A DNA stretch of 64,000 nucleotides from Henricia sp. BOLD:AAB3569 (lineage: Eukaryota; Echinodermata; Asteroidea; Spinulosida; Echinasteridae). The stretch lies in NCBI GenBank assembly GCA_037783545.1, contig JBBELK010000553.1, positions 1 to 64,000 on the forward strand, written 5' to 3'. The translations under genes were made by a program, and so were the position numbers. The notes beneath the pieces were generated by a model. It had not been told where the DNA came from. It ran no database searches and saw only the letters and a program-made list of their open reading frames with translations. Each line of letters begins with the position of its first letter. The first letter of the stretch is position 1. This document shows positions 36,057 to 49,800 of this stretch, in pieces.

Positions 36057-39000
36057 CTATATTCCGCACTTGTCCTGAAAAATTGACAGACTTTCGCCGG
36101 GAAATGGCCGAGAAATTTCAGAGTTTAGGGAAAAACTGGGCTCGGGCTTCCTGCCTGCTCTGCAGACCGTGGCTGTCCGTGTACTACTGACTCGTGCGCA
36201 TGCTCAGTCTTGCTTGGGACGGGAATTTGGTCAAAGTGTGGTCCAAACGTCGGTAAATTTGGAAGTCAAGAAATTTTCCAACGAACTTCAAATTTGGCAT
36301 GCTCCAAACAGTCTATATTCCGCACTTGTCCTGAAAAATTGACAGACTTTCGCTGGGAAATGGCCGAGAAATTTCAGAGTTTAGGGAAAACTGCGCTCAG
36401 GCTTTCTGGCTGCTCTGCAGACCGTGGCTGTCCGTGTACTCCTGACTCGTGCGCATGCTCAGTCTTGTTTGGGACGGGAATTTGGTCAAAGTGTGGTCCA
36501 AACTTCGGCAAATTTGGAAGTCAAGAAATTTTCCGACGAACTTCAAATTTTGCATGCCCCAAACAGTCTATATTCCGCACTTGTCCTGAAAAATTGACAG
36601 ACTTTCGCCGGAAAATGGCCGAGAAATTTCAGAGTTTAGGGAAAACTGGGATCGGGCTTCCTGCCTGCTCTGCAGACCGTGGCTGTCCGTGTACTCCTGA
36701 TCACTCGTGCGCATGCTCAGTTTTGTTTGGGACGGGAATTTGGTCAAAGTGTGGTCCAAACGTCGGCAAATTTGGAAGTCAAGAAATTTTCCGACGAACT
36801 TCAAATTTTGCATGCTCCAAACAGTCTATATTCCGCACTTGTCCTGAAAAATTGACAGACTTTCGCCGGGAAATGGCCGATACATTTCAGAGTTTAAGGA
36901 AAACTGGGCTCGGGCTTCCTGCCTGCTCTGCAGACCGTGGCTGTCCGTGTACTCCTGATCACTCGTGCGCATGCTCAGACTTGTTTGGGACGGGAATTTG
37001 GTCAAAGTGTGGTCCAAACGTCGGTAAATTTGGAAGTCAAGACATTTTCCGACGAACTTCAAATTTGGCATGCCCCAAACAGTCTATATTCCGCACTTGT
37101 CCTGAACAATTGACAGACTTTCGCCGGGAAATGGCCGAGAAATTTCAGAGTTTAGGGAAAAACTGGGCTCGGGCTTCCTGCCTGCTCTGCAGACCGTGGC
37201 TGTCCGTGTACTACTGACTCGTGCGCATGCTCAGTCTTGCTTGGGACGGGAATTTGGTCAAAGTGTGGTCCAAACGTCGGTAAATTTGGAAGTCAAGAAA
37301 TTTTCCAACGAACTTCAAATTTGGCATGCTCCAAACAGTCTATATTCCGCACTTGTCCTGAAAAATTGACAGACTTTCGCCGGGAAATGGCCGAGAAATT
37401 TCAGAGTTTAGGGAAAAACTGGGCTCGGGCTTCCTGCCTGCTCTGCAGACCGTGGCTGTCCGTGTACTACTGACTCGTGCGCATGCTCAGTCTTGCTTGG
37501 GACGGGAATTTGGTCAAAGTGTGGTCCAAACGTCGGTAAATTTGGAAGTCAAGAAATTTTCCAACGAACTTCAAATTTGGCATGCTCCAAACAGTCTATA
37601 TTCCGCACTTGTCCTGAAAAATTGACAGACTTTCGCTGGGAAATGGCCGAGAAATTTCAGAGTTTAGGGAAAACTGCGCTCAGGCTTTCTGGCTGCTCTG
37701 CAGACCGTGGCTGTCCGTGTACTCCTGACTCGTGCGCATGCTCAGTCTTGTTTGGGACGGGAATTTGGTCAAAGTGTGGTCCAAACTTCGGCAAATTTGG
37801 AAGTCAAGAAATTTTCCGACGAACTTCAAATTTTGCATGCCCCAAACAGTCTATATTCCGCACTTGTCCTGAAAAATTGACAGACTTTCGCCGGAAAATG
37901 GCCGAGAAATTTCAGAGTTTAGGGAAAACTGGGATCGGGCTTCCTGCCTGCTCTGCAGACCGTGGCTGTCCGTGTACTCCTGATCACTCGTGCGCATGCT
38001 CAGTTTTGTTTGGGACGGGAATTTGGTCAAAGTGTGGTCCAAACGTCGGCAAATTTGGAAGTCAAGAAATTTTCCGACGAACTTCAAATTTTGCATGCTC
38101 CAAACAGTCTATATTCCGCACTTGTCCTGAAAAATTGACAGACTTTCGCCGGGAAATGGCCGATACATTTCAGAGTTTAAGGAAAACTGGGCTCGGGCTT
38201 CCTGCCTGCTCTGCAGACCGTGGCTGTCCGTGTACTCCTGATCACTCGTGCGCATGCTCAGACTTGTTTGGGACGGGAATTTGGTCAAAGTGTGGTCCAA
38301 ACGTCGGTAAATTTGGAAGTCAAGACATTTTCCGACGAACTTCAAATTTGGCATGCCCCAAACAGTCTATATTCCGCACTTGTCCTGAACAATTGACAGA
38401 CTTTCGCCGGGAAATGGCCGAGAAATTTCAGAGTTTAGGGAAAAACTGGGCTCGGGCTTCCTGCCTGCTCTGCAGACCGTGGCTGTCCGTGTACTACTGA
38501 CTCGTGCGCATGCTCAGTCTTGCTTGGGACGGGAATTTGGTCAAAGTGTGGTCCAAACGTCGGTAAATTTGGAAGTCAAGAAATTTTCCAACGAACTTCA
38601 AATTTGGCATGCTCCAAACAGTCTATATTCCGCACTTGTCCTGAAAAATTGACAGACTTTCGCCGGGAAATGGCCGAGAAATTTCAGAGTTTAGGGAAAA
38701 ACTGGGCTCGGGCTTCCTGCCTGCTCTGCAGACCGTGGCTGTCCGTGTACTACTGACTCGTGCGCATGCTCAGTCTTGCTTGGGACGGGAATTTGGTCAA
38801 AGTGTGGTCCAAACGTCGGTAAATTTGGAAGTCAAGAAATTTTCCAACGAACTTCAAATTTGGCATGCTCCAAACAGTCTATATTCCGCACTTGTCCTGA
38901 AAAATTGACAGACTTTCGCTGGGAAATGGCCGAGAAATTTCAGAGTTTAGGGAAAACTGCGCTCAGGCTTTCTGGCTGCTCTGCAGACCGTGGCTGTCCG

Positions 39001-39905
39001 TGTACTCCTGACTCGTGCGCATGCTCAGTCTTGTTTGGGACGGGAATTTGGTCAAAGTGTGGTCCAAACTTCGGCAAATTTGGAAGTCAAGAAATTTTCC
39101 GACGAACTTCAAATTTTGCATGCCCCAAACAGTCTATATTCCGCACTTGTCCTGAAAAATTGACAGACTTTCGCCGGAAAATGGCCGAGAAATTTCAGAG
39201 TTTAGGGAAAACTGGGATCGGGCTTCCTGCCTGCTCTGCAGACCGTGGCTGTCCGTGTACTCCTGATCACTCGTGCGCATGCTCAGTTTTGTTTGGGACG
39301 GGAATTTGGTCAAAGTGTGGTCCAAACGTCGGCAAATTTGGAAGTCAAGAAATTTTCCGACGAACTTCAAATTTTGCATGCTCCAAACAGTCTATATTCC
39401 GCACTTGTCCTGAAAAATTGACAGACTTTCGCCGGGAAATGGCCGATACATTTCAGAGTTTAAGGAAAACTGGGCTCGGGCTTCCTGCCTGCTCTGCAGA
39501 CCGTGGCTGTCCGTGTACTCCTGATCACTCGTGCGCATGCTCAGACTTGTTTGGGACGGGAATTTGGTCAAAGTGTGGTCCAAACGTCGGTAAATTTGGA
39601 AGTCAAGACATTTTCCGACGAACTTCAAATTTGGCATGCCCCAAACAGTCTATATTCCGCACTTGTCCTGAACAATTGACAGACTTTCGCCGGGAAATGG
39701 CCGAGAAATTTCAGAGTTTAGGGAAAAACTGGGCTCGGGCTTCCTGCCTGCTCTGCAGACCGTGGCTGTCCGTGTACTACTGACTCGTGCGCATGCTCAG
39801 TCTTGCTTGGGACGGGAATTTGGTCAAAGTGTGGTCCAAACGTCGGTAAATTTGGAAGTCAAGAAATTTTCCAACGAACTTCAAATTTGGCATGCTCCAA
39901 ACAGT
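36057..39905. repeat. Pentameric higher-order repeat, 1283-bp period, ~3 copies
   Basis: The block 36313, 36568, 36826, 37084, 37340 is repeated from 37596 and again from 38879 at a shift of 1283 bp. Shared markers are gtcttgcttgggac, actttcgctgggaaatgg, ctttctggctgctc, gtccaaacttcggc, cgccggaaaatgg, actgggatcgggc, cagttttgtttg, ggccgatacatttc with gtttaaggaaaac, and cctgaacaattg. The third copy lacks the fifth unit and passes into the 39906 block. Copies look identical or nearly so by eye. Confidence 0.92.
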
Positions 39906-41250
39906 CTATATTCCGCACTTGTCCTGAAAAATTGACAGACTTTCGCTGGGAAATGGCCGAAAAATTTCAGAGTTTAGGGAAAACTGCGCTCAGGCTTTCT
40001 GGCTGCTCTGCAGACCGTGGCTGTCCGTGTACTCCTGACTCGTGCGCATGCTCAGTCTTGTTTGGGACGGGAATTTGGTCAAAGTGTGGTCCAAACTTCG
40101 GCAAATTTGGAAGTCAAGAAATTTTCCGACGAACTTCAAATTATGCATGCCCCAAACAGTCTATATTCCGCACTTGTCCTGAAAAATTGACAGACTTTCG
40201 CCGGAAAATGGCCGAGAAATTTCAGAGTTTAGGGAAAACTGGGATCGGGCTTCCTGCCTGCTCTGCAGACCGTGGCTGTCCGTGTACTCCTGATCACTCG
40301 TGCGCATGCTCAGTTTTGTTTGGGACGGGAATTTGGTCAAAGTGTGGTCCAAACGTCGGAAAATTTGGAATTCAATAAATTTTCCGACGGACTTCAAATT
40401 TTGCATACTCCAAACAGTCTATATTCCGCACTTGTCCTGAAAAATTGACAGACTTTCGCCGGGAAATGGCCGAGAAATTTCAGAGTTTAGGGAAAAACTG
40501 GGCTCGGGCTTCCTGCCTGCTCTGCAGACCGTGGCTGTCCGTGTACTACTGACTCGTGCGCATGCTCAGTCTTGTTTGGGACGGGAATTTGGTCAAAGTG
40601 TGGTCCAAACGTCGGTAAATTAGGAAGTCAAGAAATTTTCCAACGAACTTCAAATTTTGCATGCTCCAAACAGTCTATATTCCGCACTTGTCCTGAAAAA
40701 ATTGACAGACTTTCGCCGGGAAATGGCCGAGAAATTTCAGAGTTTAGGGAAAAACTGGGCTCGGGCTTCCTGCCTGCTCTGCAGACCGTGGCTGTCCGTG
40801 TACTACTGACTCGTGCGCATGCTCAGTCTTGTTTGGGACGGGAATTTGGTCAAAGTGTGGTCCAAACGTCGGTAAATTAGGAAGTCAAGAAATTTTCCAA
40901 CGAACTTCAAATTTTGCATGCTCCAAACAGTCTATATTCCGCACTTGTCCTGAAAAAATTGACAGACTTTCGCCGGGAAATGGCCGAGAAATTTCAGAGT
41001 TTAGGGAAAACTGCGCTCAGGCTTTCTGCCTGCTCTGCAGACCGTGGCTGTCCGTGTACTCCTGACTCGTGCGCATGCTCAGTCTTGTTTGGGACGGGAA
41101 TTTGGTCAAAGTGTGGTCCAAACGTCGGCAAATTTGGAAGTCAAGAAATTTTCCGACGAACTTCAAATTTGGCATGCTCCAAACAGTCTATATTCCGCAC
41201 TCGTCCTGGAAAATTGACAGACTTTCGCCGGGAAATGGCCGAGAAATTTC
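38640..41250. repeat. Left copy of a segment duplicated at a shift of 3853 bp
   Basis: The units 38879, 39134, 39392, 39650, 39906, 40161, 40419, 40675, 40932 and 41188 match 42732 through 45041 in order and length at a constant shift of 3853 bp (15 units). Similarity ends in the unit at 41188, which has gcgctcgggcttcc where 45041 has gggctcgggcttcc. The left edge lies near 38640, because 38623 and 42476 already differ in their upstream junctions. One private change separates the copies: aaattatgcatgcc at about 40138 against aaattttgcatgcc at about 43991. Confidence 0.85.
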
Positions 41251-41445
41251 AGAGTTTAGGGAAAACTGCGCTCGGGCTTCCTGCCTGCTCTGCAGACCGT
41301 GGCTGTCCGTGTACTCCTGATCACTCGTGCGCATGCTCAGTCTTGTTTGGGACGGGAATTTGGTCAAAGTGTGGTCCAAACGTCGGTAAATTAGGAAGTT
41401 TAGAAATTTTCCAACGAACTTCAAATTTTGCATGCTCCAAACAGT

Positions 41446-44400
41446 CTATATTCCGCACTTGTCCTGAAAAAATTGACAGACTTTCGCCGGGAAATGGCCG
41501 AGAAATTTCAGAGTTTAGGGAAAACTGCGCTCAGGCTTTCTGCCTGCTCTGCAGACCGTGGCTGTCCGTGTACTGCTGACTCGTGCGCATGCTCAGTCTT
41601 GTTTGGGACGGGAATTTGGTCAAAGTGTGGTCCAAACGTCGGTAAATTTGGAAGTCAAGAAATTTTCCGACGAACTTCAAATTGTGCGTGCTCCAAACAG
41701 TCTATATTCCGCACTTGTCCTGAAAAATTGACAGACTTTCGCCGGGAAATGGCCGAGAAATTTCAGAGTTTAGGGAAAACTGGGCTCGGGCTTCCTGCCT
41801 GCTCTGCAGACCGTGGCTGTCCGTGTACTCCTGATCACTCGTGCGCATGCTCAGTCTTGTTTGGGACGGGAATTTGGTCAAAGTGTGGTCCAAACGTCGG
41901 CAAAGTTGGAAGTCAAGAAATTTTCCGACGAACTTCAAATTGTGCATGCTCCAAACAGTCTATATTCCGCACTTGTCCTGAAAAATTGCCAGACTTTCGT
42001 CGGGAAATGGCCGAGAAATTTCAGAGTTTAGGGAAAACTGGGCTCGGGCTTCCTGCCTGCTCTGCAGACCGTGGCTGTCCGTGTACTCCTGATCACTCGT
42101 GCGCATGCTCAGTCTTGTTTGGGACGGGAATTTGGTCAAAGTGTGGTCCAAACGTCGGCAAATTTGGAAGTCAAGAAATTTTCCGACGAACTTCAAATTG
42201 TGCATGCTCCAAACAGTCTATATTCCGCACTTGTCCTGAAAAATTGCCAGACTTTCGCCGGGAAATGGCCGAGAAATTTCAGAGTTTAGGGAAAACTGCG
42301 CTCGGGCTTCCTGCCTGCTCTGCAGACCGTGGCTGTCCGTGTACTCCTGATCACTCGTGCGCATGCTCAGTCTTGTTTGGGACGGGAATTTGGTCAAAGT
42401 GTGGTCCAAACGTCGGTAAATTTGGAAGTCAAGAAATTTTCCGACGAACTTCAAATTTTGCATGCTCCAAACAGTCTATATTCCGCACTTGTCCTGAAAA
42501 ATTGACAGACTTTCGCCGGGAAATGGCCGAGAAATTTCAGAGTTTAGGGAAAAACTGGGCTCGGGCTTCCTGCCTGCTCTGCAGACCGTGGCTGTCCGTG
42601 TACTACTGACTCGTGCGCATGCTCAGTCTTGCTTGGGACGGGAATTTGGTCAAAGTGTGGTCCAAACGTCGGTAAATTTGGAAGTCAAGAAATTTTCCAA
42701 CGAACTTCAAATTTGGCATGCTCCAAACAGTCTATATTCCGCACTTGTCCTGAAAAATTGACAGACTTTCGCTGGGAAATGGCCGAGAAATTTCAGAGTT
42801 TAGGGAAAACTGCGCTCAGGCTTTCTGGCTGCTCTGCAGACCGTGGCTGTCCGTGTACTCCTGACTCGTGCGCATGCTCAGTCTTGTTTGGGACGGGAAT
42901 TTGGTCAAAGTGTGGTCCAAACTTCGGCAAATTTGGAAGTCAAGAAATTTTCCGACGAACTTCAAATTTTGCATGCCCCAAACAGTCTATATTCCGCACT
43001 TGTCCTGAAAAATTGACAGACTTTCGCCGGAAAATGGCCGAGAAATTTCAGAGTTTAGGGAAAACTGGGATCGGGCTTCCTGCCTGCTCTGCAGACCGTG
43101 GCTGTCCGTGTACTCCTGATCACTCGTGCGCATGCTCAGTTTTGTTTGGGACGGGAATTTGGTCAAAGTGTGGTCCAAACGTCGGCAAATTTGGAAGTCA
43201 AGAAATTTTCCGACGAACTTCAAATTTTGCATGCTCCAAACAGTCTATATTCCGCACTTGTCCTGAAAAATTGACAGACTTTCGCCGGGAAATGGCCGAT
43301 ACATTTCAGAGTTTAAGGAAAACTGGGCTCGGGCTTCCTGCCTGCTCTGCAGACCGTGGCTGTCCGTGTACTCCTGATCACTCGTGCGCATGCTCAGACT
43401 TGTTTGGGACGGGAATTTGGTCAAAGTGTGGTCCAAACGTCGGTAAATTTGGAAGTCAAGACATTTTCCGACGAACTTCAAATTTGGCATGCCCCAAACA
43501 GTCTATATTCCGCACTTGTCCTGAACAATTGACAGACTTTCGCCGGGAAATGGCCGAGAAATTTCAGAGTTTAGGGAAAAACTGGGCTCGGGCTTCCTGC
43601 CTGCTCTGCAGACCGTGGCTGTCCGTGTACTACTGACTCGTGCGCATGCTCAGTCTTGCTTGGGACGGGAATTTGGTCAAAGTGTGGTCCAAACGTCGGT
43701 AAATTTGGAAGTCAAGAAATTTTCCAACGAACTTCAAATTTGGCATGCTCCAAACAGTCTATATTCCGCACTTGTCCTGAAAAATTGACAGACTTTCGCT
43801 GGGAAATGGCCGAAAAATTTCAGAGTTTAGGGAAAACTGCGCTCAGGCTTTCTGGCTGCTCTGCAGACCGTGGCTGTCCGTGTACTCCTGACTCGTGCGC
43901 ATGCTCAGTCTTGTTTGGGACGGGAATTTGGTCAAAGTGTGGTCCAAACTTCGGCAAATTTGGAAGTCAAGAAATTTTCCGACGAACTTCAAATTTTGCA
44001 TGCCCCAAACAGTCTATATTCCGCACTTGTCCTGAAAAATTGACAGACTTTCGCCGGAAAATGGCCGAGAAATTTCAGAGTTTAGGGAAAACTGGGATCG
44101 GGCTTCCTGCCTGCTCTGCAGACCGTGGCTGTCCGTGTACTCCTGATCACTCGTGCGCATGCTCAGTTTTGTTTGGGACGGGAATTTGGTCAAAGTGTGG
44201 TCCAAACGTCGGAAAATTTGGAATTCAATAAATTTTCCGACGGACTTCAAATTTTGCATACTCCAAACAGTCTATATTCCGCACTTGTCCTGAAAAATTG
44301 ACAGACTTTCGCCGGGAAATGGCCGAGAAATTTCAGAGTTTAGGGAAAAACTGGGCTCGGGCTTCCTGCCTGCTCTGCAGACCGTGGCTGTCCGTGTACT

Positions 44401-45120
44401 ACTGACTCGTGCGCATGCTCAGTCTTGTTTGGGACGGGAATTTGGTCAAAGTGTGGTCCAAACGTCGGTAAATTAGGAAGTCAAGAAATTTTCCAACGAA
44501 CTTCAAATTTTGCATGCTCCAAACAGTCTATATTCCGCACTTGTCCTGAAAAAATTGACAGACTTTCGCCGGGAAATGGCCGAGAAATTTCAGAGTTTAG
44601 GGAAAAACTGGGCTCGGGCTTCCTGCCTGCTCTGCAGACCGTGGCTGTCCGTGTACTACTGACTCGTGCGCATGCTCAGTCTTGTTTGGGACGGGAATTT
44701 GGTCAAAGTGTGGTCCAAACGTCGGTAAATTAGGAAGTCAAGAAATTTTCCAACGAACTTCAAATTTTGCATGCTCCAAACAGTCTATATTCCGCACTTG
44801 TCCTGAAAAAATTGACAGACTTTCGCCGGGAAATGGCCGAGAAATTTCAGAGTTTAGGGAAAACTGCGCTCAGGCTTTCTGCCTGCTCTGCAGACCGTGG
44901 CTGTCCGTGTACTCCTGACTCGTGCGCATGCTCAGTCTTGTTTGGGACGGGAATTTGGTCAAAGTGTGGTCCAAACGTCGGCAAATTTGGAAGTCAAGAA
45001 ATTTTCCGACGAACTTCAAATTTGGCATGCTCCAAACAGTCTATATTCCGCACTCGTCCTGGAAAATTGACAGACTTTCGCCGGGAAATGGCCGAGAAAT
45101 TTCAGAGTTTAGGGAAAACT
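41446..45120. repeat. Composite block: copy of the 35.0-37.2 kb segment joined to the 3853-bp-shift copy
   Basis: The units 41446 to 43503 reproduce the order at 35027-37084 (shift 6419 bp) and at 27562-29619 (shift 13884 bp). From about 42.5 kb the same units also fit the 3853-bp shift from 38.6 kb. The segment thus sits at the overlap of two duplication tracts. A single private change, aaattgtgcgtgctcc near 41689, distinguishes it from its relatives. Mixed ancestry of this kind is what repeated unequal exchange is expected to leave. Confidence 0.8.
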
Positions 45121-46835
45121 GGGCTCGGGCTTCCTGCCTGCTCTGCAGACCGTGGCTGTCCGTGTACTCCTGATCACTCGTGCGCATGCTCAGTCTTGTT
45201 TGGGACGGGAATTTGGTCAAAGTGTGGTCCAAACGTCGGAAAATTTGGAATTCAATAAATTTTCCGACGGACTTCAAATTTTGCATACTCCAAACAGTCT
45301 ATATTCCGCACTTGTCCTGAAAAATTGACAGACTTTCGCCGGGAAATGGCCGAGAAATTTCAGAGTTTAGGGAAAAACTGGGCTCGGGCTTCCTGCCTGC
45401 TCTGCAGACCGTGGCTGTCCGTGTACTACTGACTCGTGCGCATGCTCAGTCTTGTTTGGGACGGGAATTTGGTCAAAGTGTGGTCCAAACGTCGGTAAAT
45501 TAGGAAGTCAAGAAATTTTCCAACGAACTTCAAATTTTGCATGCTCCAAACAGTCTATATTCCGCACTTGTCCTGAAAAAATTGACAGACTTTCGCCGGG
45601 AAATGGCCGAGAAATTTCAGAGTTTAGGGAAAAACTGGGCTCGGGCTTCCTGCCTGCTCTGCAGACCGTGGCTGTCCGTGTACTACTGACTCGTGCGCAT
45701 GCTCAGTCTTGTTTGGGACGGGAATTTGGTCAAAGTGTGGTCCAAACGTCGGTAAATTAGGAAGTCAAGAAATTTTCCAACGAACTTCAAATTTTGCATG
45801 CTCCAAACAGTCTATATTCCGCACTTGTCCTGACAAAATTGACAGACTTTCGCCGGGAAATGGCCGAGAAATTTCAGAGTTTAGGGAAAACTGCGCTCAG
45901 GCTTTCTGCCTGCTCTGCAGACCGTGGCTGTCCGTGTACTCCTGACTCGTGCGCATGCTCAGTCTTGTTTGGGACGGGAATTTGGTCAAAGTGTGGTCCA
46001 AACGTCGGCAAATTTGGAAGTCAAGAAATTTTCCGACGAACTTCAAATTGTGCATGCTCCAAACAGTCTATATTCCGCACTTGTCCTGAAAAATTGCCAG
46101 ACTTTCGCCGGGAAATGGCCGAGAAATTTCAGAGTTTAGGGAAAACTGCGCTCAGGCTTTCTGCCTGCTCTGCAGACCGTGGCTGTCCGTGTACTCCTGA
46201 CTCGTGCGCATGCTCAGTCTTGTTTGGGACGGGAATTTGGTCAAAGTGTGGTCCAAACGTCGGCAAATTTGGAAGTCAAGAAATTTTCCGACGAACTTCA
46301 AATTGTGCATGCTCCAAACAGTCTATATTCCGCACTTGTCCTGAAAAATTGCCAGACTTTCGCCGGGAAATGGCCGAGAAATTTCAGAGTTTAGGGAAAA
46401 CTGCGCTCAGGCTTTCTGCCTGCTCTGCAGACCGTGGCTGTCCGTGTACTCCTGACTCGTGCGCATGCTCAGTCTTGTTTGGGACAGGAATTTGGTCAAA
46501 GTGTGGTCCAAACGTCGGTAAATTTTGAAGTCAAGAAATTTTCCGACGAACTTCAAATTTTGCATGCTCCAAACAGTCTATATTCCGCACTTGTCCTGAA
46601 AAATTGACAGACTTTCGCCGGGAAATGGCCGAGAAATTTCAGAGTTTAGGGAAAACTGGGCTCGGGCTTCCTGCCTGCTCTGCAGACCGTGGCTGTCCGT
46701 GTACTCCTGAACACTCGTGCGCATGCTCAGTCTTGTTTGGGACGGGAATTTGGTCAAAGTGTGGTCCAAACGTCGGAAAATTTGGAAGTCAATAAATTTT
46801 CCGACGGACTTCAAATTTTGCATACTCCAAACAGT
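44272..46835. repeat. Tetrameric repeat (1027 bp) followed by a 255-bp-unit run
   Basis: The units 44272, 44528, 44785 and 45041 (256, 257, 256 and 258 bp) are followed by 45299, 45555 and 45812 with the same first three lengths, a shift of 1027 bp. Shared markers are gtactactgactcg, ttaggaagtcaag, ccaacgaac and a six-A run before ttgacag. The second copy continues instead into two 255-bp units (46068 and 46323). The latter ends in gtaaattttgaagtc, a marker that returns at about 48571, 49592, 55504 and 56529. The unit 46578 has the private form cctgaacactcg. Confidence 0.85.
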
Positions 46836-49800
46836 CTATATTCCGCACTTGTCCTGAAAAATTGACAGACTTTCGCCGGGAAATGGCCGAGAAATTTCAG
46901 AGTTTAGGGAAAAACTGGGCTCGGGCTTCCTGCCTGCTCTGCAGACCGTGGCTGTCCGTGTACTACTGACTCGTGCGCATGCTCAGTCTTGTTTGGGACG
47001 GGAATTTGGTCAAAGTGTGGTCCAAACGTCGGTAAATTTGGAAGTCAAGAAATTTTCCGACGAACTTCAAATTTGGCATGCTCCAAACAGTCTATATTCC
47101 GCACTCGTCCTGGAAAATTGACAGACTTTCGCCGGGAAATGGCCGAGAAATTTCAGAGTTTAGGGAAAACTGGGCTCGGGCTTCCTGCCTGCTCTGCAGA
47201 CCGTGGCTGTCCGTGTACTCCTGATCACTCGTGCGCATGCTCAGTCTTGTTTGGGACGGGAATTTGGTCAAAGTGTGGTCCAAACGTCGGAAAATTTGGA
47301 ATTCAATAAATTTTCCGACGGACTTCAAATTTTGCATACTCCAAACAGTCTATATTCCGCACTTGTCCTGAAAAATTGACAGACTTTCGCCGGTAAATGG
47401 CCGAGAAATTTCAGAGTTTAGGGAAAAACTGGGCTCGGGCTTCCTGCCTGCTCTGCAGACCGTGGCTGTCCGTGTACTACTGACTCGTGCGCATGCTCAG
47501 TCTTGTTTGGGATGGGAATTTGGTCAAAGTGTGGTCCAAACGTCGGTAAATTAGGAAGTCAAGAAATTTTCCAACGAACTTCAAATTTTGCATGCTCCAA
47601 ACAGTCTATATTCCGCACTTGTCCTGAAAAAAATTGACAGACTTTCGCCGGGAAATGGCCGAGAAATTTCAGAGTTTAGGGAAAAACTGGGCTCGGGCTT
47701 CCTGCCTGCTCTGCAGACCGTGGCTGTCCGTGTACTACTGACTCGTGCGCATGCTCAGTCTTGTTTGGGACGGGAATTTGGTCAAAGTGTGGTCCAAACG
47801 TCGGTAAATTAGGAAGTCAAGATATTTTCCAACGAACTTCAAATTTTGCATGCTCCAAACAGTCTATATTCCGCACTTGTCCTGAAAAAATTGACAGACT
47901 TTCGCCGGAAAATGGCCGAGAAATTTCAGAGTTTAGGGAAAACTGCGCTCAGGCTTTCTGCCTGATCTGCAGACCGTGGCTGTCCGTGTACTCCTGACTC
48001 GTGCGCATGCTCAGTCTTGTTTGGGACGGGAATTTGGTCAAAGTGTGGTCCAAACGTCGGCAAATTTGGAAGTCAAGAAATTTTCCGACGAACTTCAAAT
48101 TGTGCATGCTCCAAACAGTCTATATTCCGCACTTGTCCTGAAAAATTGCCAGACTTTCGCCGGGAAATGGCCGAGAAATTTCAGAGTTTAGGGAAAACTG
48201 CGCTCAGGCTTTCTGCCTGCTCTGCAGACCGTGGCTGTCCGTGTACTCCTGACTCGTGCGCATGCTCAGTCTTGTTTGGGACGGGAATTTGGTCAAAGTG
48301 TGGTCCAAACGTCGGCAAATTTGGAAGTCAAGAAATTTTCCGACGAACTTCAAATTGTGCATGCTCCAAACAGTCTATATTCCGCACTTGTCCTGAAAAA
48401 TTGCCAGACTTTCGCCGGGAAATGGCCGAGAAATTTCAGAGTTTAGGGAAAACTGCGCTCAGGCTTTCTGCCTGCTCTGCAGACCGTGGCTGTCCGTGTA
48501 CTCCTGACTCGTGCGCATGCTCAGTCTTGTTTGGGACAGGAATTTGGTCAAAGTGTGGTCCAAACGTCGGTAAATTTTGAAGTCAAGAAATTTTCCGACG
48601 AACTTCAAATTTTGCATGCTCCAAACAGTCTATATTCCGCACTTGTCCTAAAAAATTGACAGACTTTCGCCGGGAAATGGCCGAGAAATTTCAGAGTTTA
48701 GGGAAAACTGGGCTCGGGCTTCCTGCCTGCTCTGCAGACCGTGGCTGTCCGTGTACTACTGACTCGTGCGCATGCTCAGTCTTGTTTGGGACGGGAATTT
48801 GGTCAAAGTGTGGTCCAAACGTCGGTAAATTAGGAAGTCAAGATATTTTCCAACGAACTTCAAATTTTGCATGCTCCAAACAGTCTATATTCCGCACTTG
48901 TCCTGAAAAAATTGACAGACTTTCGCCGGGAAATGGACGAGAAATTTCAGAGTTTAGGGAAAACTGCGCTCAGGCTTTCTGCCTGATCTGCAGACCGTGG
49001 CTGTCCGTGTACTCCTGACTCGTGCGCATGCTCAGTCTTGTTTGGGACGGGAATTTGGTCAAAGTGTGGTCCAAACGTCGGCAAATTTGGAAGTCAAGAA
49101 ATTTTCCGACGAACTTCAAATTGTGCATGCTCCAAACAGTCTATATTCCGCACTTGTCCTGAAAAATTGCCAGACTTTCGCCGGGAAATGGCCGAGAAAT
49201 TTCAGAGTTTAGGGAAAACTGCGCTCAGGCTTTCTGCCTGCTCTGCAGACCGTGGCTGTCCGTGTACTCCTGACTCGTGCGCATGCTCAGTCTTGTTTGG
49301 GACGGGAATTTGGTCAAAGTGTGGTCCAAACGTCGGCAAATTTGGAAGTCAAGAAATTTTCCGACGAACTTCAAATTGTGCATGCTCCAAACAGTCTATA
49401 TTCCGCACTTGTCCTGAAAAATTGCCAGACTTTCGCCGGGAAATGGCCGAGAAATTTCAGAGTTTAGGGAAAACTGCGCTCAGGCTTTCTGCCTGCTCTG
49501 CAGACCGTGGCTGTCCGTGTACTCCTGACTCGTGCGCATGCTCAGTCTTGTTTGGGACAGGAATTTGGTCAAAGTGTGGTCCAAACGTCGGTAAATTTTG
49601 AAGTCAAGAAATTTTCCGACGAACTTCAAATTTTGCATGCTCCAAACAGTCTATATTCCGCACTTGTCCTAAAAAATTGACAGACTTTCGCCGGGAAATG
49701 GCCGAGAAATTTCAGAGTTTAGGGAAAACTGGGCTCGGGCTTCCTGCCTGCTCTGCAGACCGTGGCTGTCCGTGTACTACTGACTCGTGCGCATGCTCAG

